A model generated the notes under the pieces. The model was given only the letters and a program-made list of their open reading frames with translations. It had not been told where the DNA came from and made no database searches. DNA of 64,000 nt from Cyclobacteriaceae bacterium (GTDB taxonomy: Bacteria > Bacteroidota > Bacteroidia > Cytophagales > Cyclobacteriaceae). The first letter of the stretch is position 1. Each line of letters opens with the position of its first letter. Positions 9,158 to 18,318 of the stretch are shown here, one piece after another. The translations under genes were made by a program, and so were the position numbers. The stretch spans positions 1 through 64,000 of the forward strand of contig JAFIEV010000042.1 of assembly GCA_020832305.1 (NCBI GenBank), given 5' to 3'.

Positions 9158-10564
9158 ATGGGGGACAATTTCAGAAGGAAAGATGAATTAAAATCGATGG
9201 TTAAGCGGTTTGAAGAACAGCTTAAGAATAATGCGCTCCAATTTTATGACATAGATGATTTTGAAGAAATCATTGATTATTATCTGGAAACCGGGAAAAA
9301 CAAAAAAGCATTAACTGCATGTTCGGCAGCGCTTGAACAATATCCCTATTCTACCGATCTTTTGGCAGATAAGGCGCAAATTCTGGCCAACCTCGAAATG
9401 TACGATGAAAGTCTGGAACTCCTCGACCGGGCTGCCGCATTTCAGCCCAATGATGAAGATATTTTGATGACAAGGGCTTCAATATATTCGATGATGGGTA
9501 ACTACCAGGAGGCTATAGAAACTTACCTATACGTAGAGCAAATCATCGAAGAAAAAGATGATTTATACTACAACATAGGGCTAACCTACCAGAGTGCCTT
9601 TAAATATGAAGAGGCAATAGAATATTATAAAAAAGCTATTGAATTTAATCTCAACCATGAAAGTGCCTTATATGAACTGGCATATTGCCTGGATGTTACC
9701 GGGCAATTGGAGAGCAGCATAGCGTATTACAAAAAATTTATCGATAATGATCCCTACTCGCCATATGCCTGGTACAATCTCGGCATAGTATACAATAAAC
9801 TATCGAGATTCGAAGAGGCCATCAATGCCTATGACTATGCCATAGTAATTGATGAATCTTTTGCCTCTGCCTATTTTAACATGGGCAATACCTATATGAA
9901 TCTCCAGAATTATTTAAAGGCAGTAGAGGCTTATCAGAAGACCATAGAGCAGGAAGGACCCAGCGCTGAAACATATTGTTGCATTGGCGCCGCCTACGAA
10001 AAAATGGAACAATATGAGCTGGCACTAAAATACTATCAAAAATCAGTAAAACTTGACAATTTTTACGATGAGGCCTGGTTTGGTGTGGGTTATTGCCTGA
10101 GCATGCAGGAAAAATGGCATCAGGCCATCCACTTTCTCAACCGGGCACTTAAGCTCAATGTGGAAAATCCGGTTTACTGGAAAACCATAGCCCGGGCAGA
10201 ATACCAGATAGGCAATTTGGTGAGTTGCCTCGATGCCTATGAAGAAGCCAACATGCTCGACCCTGAAGATGTGGATTTGATACTCGACTGGTCTAATGTT
10301 TACTACGAACAGGGAGAAATTCCAAAAGCCATTGACATAATAATGGGAGCTCTTGAAGAAATGCCAGAAGAATCGCTCTTATACTACAGGGTATGTGCTT
10401 ATTTTATAGCTGATGGCAGGTATAAGGAAGCCTTTAATTTCCTTGAAAACGGATTAATACTCAATTTTGATAACCATACAAGCCTTCTGGAGTTTTTTCC
10501 AAAATTACAAACCCAAAAGGCGCTGTATAAAATCATAGACCAATACAGAAATCGAGAAAAGTAA
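9158..10564 (+). CDS. TPR-repeat protein
   Basis: A 468-residue soluble protein made almost wholly of tetratricopeptide repeats (about 12), with the usual spacing of G/A-Y and A-P positions, for example YYNIGLTYQSAFKYEEAIEY, AWYNLGIVYNKLSRFEEAI and AYFNMGNTYMNLQNYLKAVE. No signal peptide, membrane segment or catalytic domain is seen, so it is probably a cytoplasmic scaffold. Its stop codon touches the start of the ComA-like gene with no spacer, so the two are almost certainly co-transcribed. Its partner is not evident from sequence. Confidence 0.9.
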   Translation: MGDNFRRKDELKSMVKRFEEQLKNNALQFYDIDDFEEIIDYYLETGKNKKALTACSAALEQYPYSTDLLADKAQILANLEMYDESLELLDRAAAFQPNDEDILMTRASIYSMMGNYQEAIETYLYVEQIIEEKDDLYYNIGLTYQSAFKYEEAIEYYKKAIEFNLNHESALYELAYCLDVTGQLESSIAYYKKFIDNDPYSPYAWYNLGIVYNKLSRFEEAINAYDYAIVIDESFASAYFNMGNTYMNLQNYLKAVEAYQKTIEQEGPSAETYCCIGAAYEKMEQYELALKYYQKSVKLDNFYDEAWFGVGYCLSMQEKWHQAIHFLNRALKLNVENPVYWKTIARAEYQIGNLVSCLDAYEEANMLDPEDVDLILDWSNVYYEQGEIPKAIDIIMGALEEMPEESLLYYRVCAYFIADGRYKEAFNFLENGLILNFDNHTSLLEFFPKLQTQKALYKIIDQYRNREK

Positions 10565-11347
10565 ATGAATTATTTTTTGAAAGATTTGCCTGAAAGAACT
10601 GCAAAACCCAGGCAGACCGGCCTAACCATGGCCATGGATAAAGGACTTAGCATACGGGAAGCCGAAGATTTTTTGAGCATGTGTGCTGAATATGTAGACC
10701 TTGTTAAGCTGGGCTGGGGAACTTCTTTTGTAACGCCGAGGCTGAAAGAGAAATTAAAAGTGTATAAGGATTTTGGCGTCCCTGTATACTTTGGAGGTAC
10801 ATTGTTTGAAAGTTTTGTGGTAAGAGGTCAGTTTGATGATTACCGTAAAGTTCTCGATAAATACGATCTTGAATATGCCGAAGTTTCAGATGGCTCTATA
10901 GAATTTGACCATGACCTCAAGTGCGAATATATTTCAAAACTGTCTGGCCAGGTAACCGTTCTTTCGGAGGTAGGTTCAAAGGATGTGGATAAAATTATCC
11001 CTCCCTACAAATGGATCAAGCTTATGCAGGCTGAACTCGATGCCGGCGCGTGGAAGGTGATCGGAGAAGCCCGGGAGGGTGGCACCGTTGGTCTTTTCAG
11101 ATCTACCGGTGAAGTACGATCTGGCCTGGTTGAGGAAATTCTCACGAAAATCCCCTTTGAAAAAATCATCTGGGAAGCACCTCAGAAAGAACAACAGGTA
11201 TGGTTTATCAAATTGTTAGGCAGCAATGTAAATGTGGGTAATATTGCGCCCAACGAAGTAATTCCTCTGGAAACAATTAGAATTGGCCTCCGGGGTGATA
11301 CTTTTATGCACTTTCTAAACAGAAAGGACATAGATAAAGAAGATTAA
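10565..11347 (+). CDS. Phosphosulfolactate synthase-like protein (ComA family)
   Basis: A 260-residue TIM-barrel protein of the ComA family, whose founding member adds sulfite to phosphoenolpyruvate to make (R)-phosphosulfolactate in coenzyme M synthesis. Visible family features are GLTMAMDKGLS, VKLGWGTSFV, FGVPVYFGGTLFE, LEYAEVSDGSIEF, VLSEVGSKD, AGAWKVIGEAREGGTVGLF and VNVGNIAPNEVIPLETIRIGLRGDT. Bacteroidota do not make coenzyme M by the archaeal route. A role in sulfonate metabolism, such as sulfonolipid precursors, or another PEP-like reaction is inference. It directly follows the TPR gene and precedes a lipid-carrier translocase gene, pointing to envelope biology. Confidence 0.85.
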   Translation: MNYFLKDLPERTAKPRQTGLTMAMDKGLSIREAEDFLSMCAEYVDLVKLGWGTSFVTPRLKEKLKVYKDFGVPVYFGGTLFESFVVRGQFDDYRKVLDKYDLEYAEVSDGSIEFDHDLKCEYISKLSGQVTVLSEVGSKDVDKIIPPYKWIKLMQAELDAGAWKVIGEAREGGTVGLFRSTGEVRSGLVEEILTKIPFEKIIWEAPQKEQQVWFIKLLGSNVNVGNIAPNEVIPLETIRIGLRGDTFMHFLNRKDIDKED

Positions 11348-11392
11348 GCATACCGTGCAGATCAACCTACACCTTAAATACACAAGTCCCAG

Positions 11393-11421
11393 CCAGGTTG
11401 ATGCATTTTACCTCAACCTGG
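11393..11421 (+). terminator. Hairpin after the ComA-like gene
   Basis: A perfect 9-bp stem (CCAGGTTGA / TCAACCTGG) with an 11-base loop lies between the ComA-like gene and the DUF368 gene. It has no T tract directly after it, so it may be an attenuator or a processing hairpin rather than a full terminator. Confidence 0.4.
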
Positions 11422-11449
11422 TAAATATTTCATACGGTCAAGTAGCTAC

Positions 11450-12388
11450 ATGAAAAAATATACATCCCAATTTATTTTATTCCTAAAAGGCATGGCTATG
11501 GGTGCCGCAGATGTAGTACCCGGCGTTTCTGGTGGTACAATAGCCTTTATAACCGGAATTTATGAACAATTGCTCAATGCCATAAAATCAATCGACGGTA
11601 AGGCGTTAAAATACCTGAGCAAAAGAGAATTTTCGGCTTTCTGGTCACATATAGACGGCAGCTTTTTATTAATTCTGGTATCTGGTATACTTTTCAGTGT
11701 GCTAAGTCTTGCAAGAATTATACACTATTTACTCGATACCCATCCCATTCAATTGTGGTCATTCTTTTTTGGTCTGGTGTTAATTTCAGCAGTTTTAGTT
11801 TTTAAAACTATTAAAAAATGGCAGTTAAAGGTCCTGATTTCGGCTGTGGCAGGCTGTATACTTGCCTGGGTAATAACAACCTCTACCCCAGCCACACTTC
11901 CCGATAATACTTTTTTTGTATTCCTTGCCGGTGCTATTGCCATTTGTGCAATGATCTTGCCCGGCATCAGCGGTAGTTTCATTTTGCTGATTTTGGGTAA
12001 GTATGAATTCATCATCAATGCCCTTAAAGAATTTGATCTGATTACCATTGGCATTTTTCTCATTGGTTGTGTGGTAGGTTTATTATCCTTCGCCAGGATC
12101 GTATCCTGGGCATTAAAAAAATATTATGATATCACCATTGCCTTACTTGCCGGGTTTATGTTAGGATCACTCAGAAAAATTTGGCCATGGAAAGAAACCT
12201 TAAGCTACAGACTTAACAGCAAAGGAGAAGAGGTTCCATTTATGCAACAGGAAATATTGCCAACAGAATATCTTTCAAAAACAGGTGCTGATCCCTTCCT
12301 GTTTCAGGCCTTGTTTTTCGCAGCACTTGGCATTTTAATTGTCATCGGTATCGAAAAGTATGCCGCATACATGAAAAAAGAATCTTAA
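11450..12388 (+). CDS. DUF368 membrane protein (PopT-like undecaprenyl-phosphate translocase)
   Basis: A 312-residue polytopic inner-membrane protein. The family shows an internal duplication with two sequence-related halves; here the hallmark motifs are PGVSGGTIAFITGIYE (about 24-39) and PGISGSFILLILGKYEFI (about 169-186). DUF368 proteins have recently been linked to flipping undecaprenyl phosphate back to the cytoplasmic face, which recycles the lipid carrier used for peptidoglycan and surface polysaccharide. That suits its location downstream of the polysaccharide operon. About eight hydrophobic segments are visible. The final about 60 residues contain a polar stretch (SKGEEVPFMQQEIL) before the last helix. 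The aroE start follows four bases after its stop. Confidence 0.9.
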   Translation: MKKYTSQFILFLKGMAMGAADVVPGVSGGTIAFITGIYEQLLNAIKSIDGKALKYLSKREFSAFWSHIDGSFLLILVSGILFSVLSLARIIHYLLDTHPIQLWSFFFGLVLISAVLVFKTIKKWQLKVLISAVAGCILAWVITTSTPATLPDNTFFVFLAGAIAICAMILPGISGSFILLILGKYEFIINALKEFDLITIGIFLIGCVVGLLSFARIVSWALKKYYDITIALLAGFMLGSLRKIWPWKETLSYRLNSKGEEVPFMQQEILPTEYLSKTGADPFLFQALFFAALGILIVIGIEKYAAYMKKES

Positions 12389-12392
12389 CGTC

Positions 12393-13142
12393 ATGGATAA
12401 AAGAAAATATGGCCTGATAGGATATCCCCTAAGCCATTCATTCTCAGGCAAGTATTTTGCTGAAAAATTCAGAAAGGAGAAAATTGAAGACGCTCAATAT
12501 GATCTGTATGAACTGAATAAGATTGCAGATGTAGCACAACTCTTCGACGAAAAGAAATTGCTGGGTTTTAACGTTACCATTCCCTACAAACAGGAAATTA
12601 AAGCATGGCTTGACCACCTTGACGACAGTGCAGTGAAAGTTGGCGCCGTAAATGTCGTTAAGATATCCTCAGATGGATATCGCACAGGATTTAACAGCGA
12701 TTATTATGGTTTTAAGAATTCACTTCTGGCTCATTATCATCCGGAAATACACCGCAAAGCCTTGTTGCTGGGAACGGGAGGTGCTGCAATGGCCGTTGAA
12801 GCAGTATTCAAAGATTTGAACATATCCTATCTCCGAATTTCGAGAGATGAAAATAAAGGGGATGTTACATATGATGCATTGGCTAAAAAGCCTGAATTGC
12901 TCGATGAATATCTGCTGATTATAAACACCACACCACTTGGTACATGGCCACAAATAGAAGCCAAAGCACCTATTCCTTATTTTAAACTTGGTTCAAGGCA
13001 CTTTTTATACGACCTTGTTTATAATCCTGAAGAAACCGCTTTTATGAATGCCGGAAAAGAAAGAGGTGCATTGGTAAAAAATGGTTATGAAATGCTTGTA
13101 CTCCAGGCAGAAAAATCCTGGGAAATCTGGAATGCTACATAA
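12393..13142 (+). CDS. aroE: Shikimate dehydrogenase
   Basis: AroE reduces 3-dehydroshikimate to shikimate with NADPH in the chorismate pathway. The 249 residues show GYPLSHSFSGKYF (substrate site Ser pair), NVTIPYKQEI with the catalytic Lys, GAVNVVK, GFNSDYYGF with the catalytic Asp, the nucleotide loop LLLGTGGAA and INTTPLGTWP. It is a little shorter than E. coli AroE (272), as is common in Bacteroidota. It follows the DUF368 gene closely and its 3' end overlaps the convergent TerB-like gene by 8 bases. Confidence 0.95.
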   Translation: MDKRKYGLIGYPLSHSFSGKYFAEKFRKEKIEDAQYDLYELNKIADVAQLFDEKKLLGFNVTIPYKQEIKAWLDHLDDSAVKVGAVNVVKISSDGYRTGFNSDYYGFKNSLLAHYHPEIHRKALLLGTGGAAMAVEAVFKDLNISYLRISRDENKGDVTYDALAKKPELLDEYLLIINTTPLGTWPQIEAKAPIPYFKLGSRHFLYDLVYNPEETAFMNAGKERGALVKNGYEMLVLQAEKSWEIWNAT

Positions 13143-13500
13143 GGTTGTCAAGATCCATTTTAAACCGTTCTATGAGCCTTTTCTCTTCCTGACGCAAACC
13201 ATCAACCGAGGCTGCAATTTTTTCAATCACGTTGATAAATTTTAATTTGAGATCTTCATCAAAATAATCCCTATTGGTTTTTATGGCAAATAAGGCAAAT
13301 TTGTAAGATTCCTCTATAGATGGGGCAACTTTCTCTTCCAGCAAGCGAAATCGGTTTTTTGCCGACCATGCATCATCCATAAGTTCTTCATCCATAATGC
13401 GATAAAATGTATCTTTTTCGTCTGGCTCCAATTCACCATCCGCCATAGCAATGGAATATGATAATTCAGCTAAAGCTTGTAACAATATGATATTTGCCAT
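13135..13500 (-). CDS. TerB-like small acidic protein
   Basis: A soluble, acidic, all-helical protein of 121 residues. It shows the TerB-fold pattern of an acidic, EF-hand-like turn between helices (IAMADGELEPDEKD, about 16-29) and a second acidic loop (TNRDYFDEDLKLKF). The frame extends upstream to a TTG at 13515, but I prefer the ATG at 13500 (MANIILLQ). TerB-like domains occur in tellurite-resistance and membrane-stress systems; the function here is unknown. It is convergent with aroE and divergent from uvrB. A second TerB-like gene lies on the other side of uvrB in the same orientation. Confidence 0.75.
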   Translation of the reverse strand: MANIILLQALAELSYSIAMADGELEPDEKDTFYRIMDEELMDDAWSAKNRFRLLEEKVAPSIEESYKFALFAIKTNRDYFDEDLKLKFINVIEKIAASVDGLRQEEKRLIERFKMDLDNLM

Positions 13501-13644
13501 ACCCTGAAACCTCAAAAAAAATATTTAAAGCGCCTGTAAGGTACTATAGAAAGTATTTTGTGCAAGTATACTAATTTATTGTTAACCTACAGGTAAAAAT
13601 GCATAAAATTGTAAGCCAAACACCCATAAAATGGTTTAAAGAAT

Positions 13645-15672
13645 ATGGATTTTGTAATTACGAGTGAATACCAACCAACTGGCGATCAACCAAAAGCGAT
13701 CAGTCAATTGGTGCAGGGCTTACAGGATGGAGAACCGGCGCAGACTTTATTAGGGGTTACAGGTTCTGGAAAAACCTTTACCATGGCAAATGTAATTGCC
13801 GGTGTTCAGAAACCTACCTTGGTTTTAAGCCATAATAAAACCCTCGCCGCCCAGCTTTACGGCGAATTGCGCCAGTTTTTCCCTGAAAATGCCGTAGAAT
13901 ATTTTATATCCTATTACGATTATTATCAGCCCGAAGCATTTATTCCTTCATCGAATGTATATATAGAAAAAGACTTATCAATCAACGAAGAGATTGAAAA
14001 ACTTAGGTTAAGCGCTACTTCTGCACTTATGACAGGGCGACGGGATGTGGTGGTGGTGGCTTCTGTCTCATGCATTTACGGCATTGGAAACCCTGAAGAA
14101 TTTGCAAAAAGCGTAGTAAGAATAAACGTTGGCGAGCGCATACCCATGAGTCATTTTCTGTATAAGCTTGTAGATATTCTGTATAGCCGAACTGAAGCTG
14201 ATTTCAAAAGGGGCACCTTTAGGGTGAAAGGGGATACAGTAGATGTATTTTTGGCTTATGCCGATTTTGCCCTGCGATTTTTTTTCTGGGGCGATGAAAT
14301 AGAAAGGATTCACATCATCGACCCCCAAACCGGTCAAAAAGTATCTGAGGAAAAGACTATTAGTATTTTTCCGGCCAACTTATTCGTAACCGGTAGGGAT
14401 GTTATTGAACAATCTATCAGGGAGATACAGGATGATTTAGTAAACCAGATTGAGTTGTTTGAATCTGAAGGCCGTTATCTTGAGGCAAAAAGACTCAAAG
14501 AACGAACAGAATTTGACCTGGAAATGATCAGAGAGCTGGGCTATTGCTCTGGTGTTGAAAATTATTCGAGGTATTTCGACCGACGAAAACCGGGTATGCG
14601 GCCTTTCTGTCTGCTGGATTATTTTCCCGATGATTATCTGATGATCATAGATGAAAGTCATGTTACCATTCCTCAGGTACGCGCTATGTGGGGTGGCGAC
14701 CGTTCACGCAAGGTAAACCTGGTAGATTATGGCTTCAGATTACCTTCGGCACTGGATAACCGTCCCCTCACTTTTAACGAATTTGAGTCTATGATCAATC
14801 AGGTCGTTTTTGTTAGCGCCACACCGGCTGACTACGAGCTCAGAAAATCAGAGGGTGTGGTAGTTGAACAAATTATACGTCCGACAGGTCTGCTCGATCC
14901 GGTCATTGAAGTGCGACCCAGCACCCGGCAAATCGATGACCTTATGGAGGAAATAGATGAACGGGTAAAAATGAGTGATCGTGTCTTGGTTACCACCCTC
15001 ACCAAAAGAATGGCAGAAGAACTCACCAAATACCTCGACCGGGCCGGCATTAAGTGCCGGTATATTCACTCAGAAGTAAAAACTCTGGACAGGGTAGAGA
15101 TCCTGCGTGAGCTTCGATTAGGGGTTTTCGATGTACTCGTAGGTGTAAACCTACTGAGAGAAGGACTGGACTTACCTGAGGTGTCGCTGGTTGCTATTTT
15201 AGATGCCGACAAAGAAGGGTTCTTGAGAAATCAGCGATCGCTCGTGCAGACCATTGGACGAGCCGCCCGAAATGAAAACGGAAAAGTAATAATGTATGCA
15301 GATAAAATTACCGACTCTATGCAATTGGCCATAGATGAAACTAACCGGCGCAGAAGCATTCAGCAACAATACAATGAAGAAAATGGCATAGTTCCGGTAA
15401 GTGTAAGAAAAAGCCGGGAATCTATACTGGGACAAACAAAAGTTGCCGACTCGCGCAAAGAAAGTGGGAAAAAGTATTACGTGGAAAGCGAAGAAAGCAG
15501 TATTGCTGCCGATCCTGTAGTACAGTACCTCAATAAAGAAAAACTGGAGAAGATGGCTGATCAAACCCGTAAAAAAATGGAAAAAGCAGCCAAAGAACTC
15601 GACTTTATTGAGGCAGCTCGCCTTAGAGATGAACTTTTTGAGCTTCAGAATATGATCTCCAAAAGCCAATAA
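13645..15672 (+). CDS. uvrB: Excinuclease ABC subunit B
   Basis: UvrB is the damage-verifying helicase-like subunit of nucleotide excision repair. The 675 residues show Walker A GVTGSGKTFTMANVI (about 38-52), the beta-hairpin YYDYYQPEAF that probes the lesion, the DESH box IIDESHVTIPQ, the helicase motif VGVNLLREGLDLPEV, the motif VI region TIGRAARN, and a C-terminal UVR domain (KMEKAAKELDFIEAARLRDE) that binds UvrC. The length is standard. uvrA and uvrC are not nearby. Confidence 0.98.
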   Translation: MDFVITSEYQPTGDQPKAISQLVQGLQDGEPAQTLLGVTGSGKTFTMANVIAGVQKPTLVLSHNKTLAAQLYGELRQFFPENAVEYFISYYDYYQPEAFIPSSNVYIEKDLSINEEIEKLRLSATSALMTGRRDVVVVASVSCIYGIGNPEEFAKSVVRINVGERIPMSHFLYKLVDILYSRTEADFKRGTFRVKGDTVDVFLAYADFALRFFFWGDEIERIHIIDPQTGQKVSEEKTISIFPANLFVTGRDVIEQSIREIQDDLVNQIELFESEGRYLEAKRLKERTEFDLEMIRELGYCSGVENYSRYFDRRKPGMRPFCLLDYFPDDYLMIIDESHVTIPQVRAMWGGDRSRKVNLVDYGFRLPSALDNRPLTFNEFESMINQVVFVSATPADYELRKSEGVVVEQIIRPTGLLDPVIEVRPSTRQIDDLMEEIDERVKMSDRVLVTTLTKRMAEELTKYLDRAGIKCRYIHSEVKTLDRVEILRELRLGVFDVLVGVNLLREGLDLPEVSLVAILDADKEGFLRNQRSLVQTIGRAARNENGKVIMYADKITDSMQLAIDETNRRRSIQQQYNEENGIVPVSVRKSRESILGQTKVADSRKESGKKYYVESEESSIAADPVVQYLNKEKLEKMADQTRKKMEKAAKELDFIEAARLRDELFELQNMISKSQ

Positions 15673-15694
15673 GGCAAAGAATTTTCAATAACAA

Positions 15695-16129
15695 TCAACC
15701 AGGCATTTCGAGCAACTCATGTATCTGGCTTTTCACTTCCTCAAAACTGAGGTCATCAAAGGGCGCTGTTACAATACTTTTGAGTAAGTCATTTACAATA
15801 TGCGGCTTAAAACCAAGCGCTTCAGCATATTCTGATATAATTTTGAGCTCCGCATCTTCTACGATGTCGTCCAGATAAATCATCAGCACGAGATTGTAAA
15901 GATTTTTTAATTTCTCAACCTTTGTTAATCCCTCAGTAGGCCGGTCTTCAGAACTGAGCAAATCTACCACTTCAGTCTCTGAAACATTGAGCTGTATAGC
16001 CCACTTTAACAAACAACTCACATATTCCTTTTCAAGCGCTCTCAGATTTAAAAAATAATGGTATATCTGAAAAAAACTTTTCTTCATCGATACATATTCT
16101 TCCTCACTCAAATTATCTTTGATTTTCAT
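15695..16129 (-). CDS. TerB-like helical protein
   Basis: A 144-residue soluble, mostly helical protein. The second half (YNLVLMIYLDDIVEDAELKI, then SEYAEALGFK) has the acidic turn and helix spacing of TerB-like domains; the N-terminal half is not recognised. A TTG at 16138 is possible as start, but the ATG at 16129 (MKIKDNLSEEEY) is more likely. It is convergent with uvrB, 22 bases from its stop, and divergent from the methyltransferase gene. Function unknown. Confidence 0.65.
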   Translation of the reverse strand: MKIKDNLSEEEYVSMKKSFFQIYHYFLNLRALEKEYVSCLLKWAIQLNVSETEVVDLLSSEDRPTEGLTKVEKLKNLYNLVLMIYLDDIVEDAELKIISEYAEALGFKPHIVNDLLKSIVTAPFDDLSFEEVKSQIHELLEMPG

Positions 16130-16130
16130 A

Positions 16131-16163
16131 TTGTGCAATTGTGGGTTTGAAACATTACATTTG
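16131..16163 (+). promoter_or_regulatory. Candidate promoter of the methyltransferase gene
   Basis: TTG at 16131-16133 and TACATTTG at 16156-16163, 22 bases apart, fit the Bacteroidota -33/-7 pattern. The -7 box lies about 60 bases before the start at 16225. Confidence 0.45.
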
Positions 16164-16224
16164 CAGGCATTTTACGATCATTGTTATTTATTTTACAAAA
16201 GTACGATTATTATAAAGATTTTTA

Positions 16225-16989
16225 TTGGAAAAACATATAAAAACGGTTTTGAATGATCTCATAAACATACTTTGGACAGGAAGTATAGCCTTTTCCTCAA
16301 TATTTATGACGGCCTGCAGCCAGGAAAGCAAAAATAAATCTGAAAAACCACAGAATTTTATTGAATCTGCAGAAAAACCGGCAGATACTGCAGAAGAAAA
16401 GCCAGTTCGTCAACCTATACCCAATTTTGAAAACCTGATTAAAGAATTCGAATCTCCTGAGAGGGTAGAATGGCAAAATCCCGGATTTGTACTTGAAAAG
16501 CTCGGGGACTATCGTGATAAAGTAATTGCAGATATAGGCTCCGGAACGGGGTACTTTACCTTTCCGCTCGCCGGTATGGCGCGCAGGGTTATTGCCATTG
16601 ATATAGAAGAAGGTTTTTTAAACTATATTGAAGATCGCAAATTTGAAGTCTCTGGTGAAATTGCTGATAAAATCGAAACGCGGCTTACCGTTGAAGATGA
16701 CCCGGCACTTTTTGAAAAAGAAGTCGATATGGTATTAATGGTTAACGTATTTCATTATTTAAGCAATCGGGTGGATTATCTGGGCAAAATAAAATACGGC
16801 CTCAATACGGGAGGCCGATTGTTGATTGTGGATTTCAAGGCCGGAGATTTGCCGCTGGGACCACTGGAAGAAGATAAAGTTCCATTTGAAAAGGCCCTCA
16901 CAGAGTTAAAAAAAGCCGGATTTAACGTAATCGAAGCAGACCAGAATACCCTTCCCTATCAGTATATAATTAAAGCACAAAAACCTTAA
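16225..16989 (+). CDS. SAM-dependent methyltransferase with lipoprotein leader
   Basis: A 254-residue protein. The best start is a TTG at 16225; no in-frame ATG precedes the leader. Residues 1-31 look like a lipoprotein signal (LWTGSIAFSSIFMTAC), then a low-complexity Lys/Glu linker (about 32-75). The class I methyltransferase core follows: VIADIGSGTGYFTFPLAG (motif I), RVIAIDIEEGFLNYIED (motif II), VDMVLMVNVFHYL (motif IV) and GGRLLIVDFKAGDLPLGP. SAM is not expected outside the cytoplasm, so the lipoprotein leader is odd. Either the true start is internal, the domain is inactive, or it serves a different role. It is followed after 10 bases by the DUF4105 gene. Confidence 0.8.
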   Translation: MEKHIKTVLNDLINILWTGSIAFSSIFMTACSQESKNKSEKPQNFIESAEKPADTAEEKPVRQPIPNFENLIKEFESPERVEWQNPGFVLEKLGDYRDKVIADIGSGTGYFTFPLAGMARRVIAIDIEEGFLNYIEDRKFEVSGEIADKIETRLTVEDDPALFEKEVDMVLMVNVFHYLSNRVDYLGKIKYGLNTGGRLLIVDFKAGDLPLGPLEEDKVPFEKALTELKKAGFNVIEADQNTLPYQYIIKAQKP

Positions 16990-16999
16990 AAAAAACAGA

Positions 17000-18271
17000 A
17001 TGTCTAATTTTGACATATTATCAAGCATGATTCAATACTTTTTTGGTTCGCTGTCTTTGGCTAAAAAAAAGCTCAACAAATTTATCATGTATTTCTTTTG
17101 GACTTTTGCTCTTCTTACTTTGTCTTATTCCTTACCGGCAAGGGAACTTTCGAGGGTTTCAGTTATTTCTATTATCACTGCTGAGCCAGGCGAAGAGCTT
17201 TATTCAACCTTTGGGCATAGCGCCATCAGGATTAAAGATGATCTGCAAAACATGGACTATGTTTTTAATTATGGCACTTTCAACTTTAATACTCCCAATT
17301 TTTACATGAAGTTTGCCCGCGGAAAGCTGCCTTATTTACTGTCAGTTCAGGAATATGAAAATTTTCGCATAGGTTATGAATATGAAAACCGTGGACTGAG
17401 CGAACAGGTGCTCAATCTTACCTTGCGTGACAAGCAAGCTATATTTGATTTTCTAATGGAAAATTACAAGCCCGAAAACCGTGCCTATGCATACGATTTT
17501 TTTTACGACAATTGTGCGACGAGGATCAGGGATGTCTTCAAAAATACGCTGGGTGATGCCATTGTGTTTGAAGATGGCTACCTGCCGGGAACCCCGACTT
17601 TTCGCGAGCTCATCAATCCTTATCTTAAAAATCTCCATTGGTCGAAATTTGGCATCTATCTGGCCCTTGGTATTCCGGCCGATAAATTGGCGTCCCCTCC
17701 TGAATATATGTTTTTACCCGATTACCTTGAGCAAGCTTTTGATAAGGCAGATTACTTCAGAAATGACCGGCGCATGCCCCTGGTGGCGCATAAAAATGCC
17801 TTGTTTCAGAGCAAAATTCAGCCCCAAATTTTTCAGATTGCCATCACGCCCGGACTGGTTTTTACAGTTTTATTCTTCGTGGTAGCACTTATTACATATT
17901 GGGAGTATAAAAAAGACCGATATCTGCTGGGCTTTGATGTGTGTTTTTTCAGTATCCTGGGTATATTAGGTTGGGTGATCTTTTTTCTCTGGTTTTTGAC
18001 CGATCATAAAACAACGGCAGGTAATCTTAATATATTCTGGGCCTCTCCGCTGTACTTTCCTTTGGCCTTTGGGCTGATCATTAAAAAATACGCTCCATTC
18101 GTACGACGTGTTATGTTGATTTTGATGTATATTCATTTATTGATCATATTTGGCTGGTTTGCCCTGCCACAAAACTTTCATCCTGTGATAATACTAATTT
18201 TAATCTGCTGCATTATCAGGGCATTGAAAATAAACCAAAAAGAAAAAAAAGCTCTTTTCCCCAACAAATAG
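17000..18271 (+). CDS. DUF4105 membrane protein
   Basis: A 423-residue protein typical of Bacteroidota. An N-terminal signal or anchor (the second ATG at 17087, MYFFWTFALLTLSYSLPA, is a good alternative start) leads to a periplasmic DUF4105 domain (Lnb N-terminal-like) with VISIITAEPGEELYSTFGHS, MDYVFNYGTFNF, NFYMKFARGKLPYLL and FFYDNCATRIRDVF. The His and Cys residues in these motifs are typical of the family and suggest a papain-like/NlpC-type fold, which is inference. About five C-terminal transmembrane helices follow from residue 290. The specific function is unknown. Confidence 0.85.
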   Translation: MSNFDILSSMIQYFFGSLSLAKKKLNKFIMYFFWTFALLTLSYSLPARELSRVSVISIITAEPGEELYSTFGHSAIRIKDDLQNMDYVFNYGTFNFNTPNFYMKFARGKLPYLLSVQEYENFRIGYEYENRGLSEQVLNLTLRDKQAIFDFLMENYKPENRAYAYDFFYDNCATRIRDVFKNTLGDAIVFEDGYLPGTPTFRELINPYLKNLHWSKFGIYLALGIPADKLASPPEYMFLPDYLEQAFDKADYFRNDRRMPLVAHKNALFQSKIQPQIFQIAITPGLVFTVLFFVVALITYWEYKKDRYLLGFDVCFFSILGILGWVIFFLWFLTDHKTTAGNLNIFWASPLYFPLAFGLIIKKYAPFVRRVMLILMYIHLLIIFGWFALPQNFHPVIILILICCIIRALKINQKEKKALFPNK

Positions 18272-18318
18272 CATTTATAAGGGCTTATAATAATACATAA
18301 ACCTAAAATTTAAACATT

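Noticed and set aside
17043-17309. 88-codon frame inside the DUF4105 gene
   Set aside because: Shadow of the strong DUF4105 frame, no features of its own.
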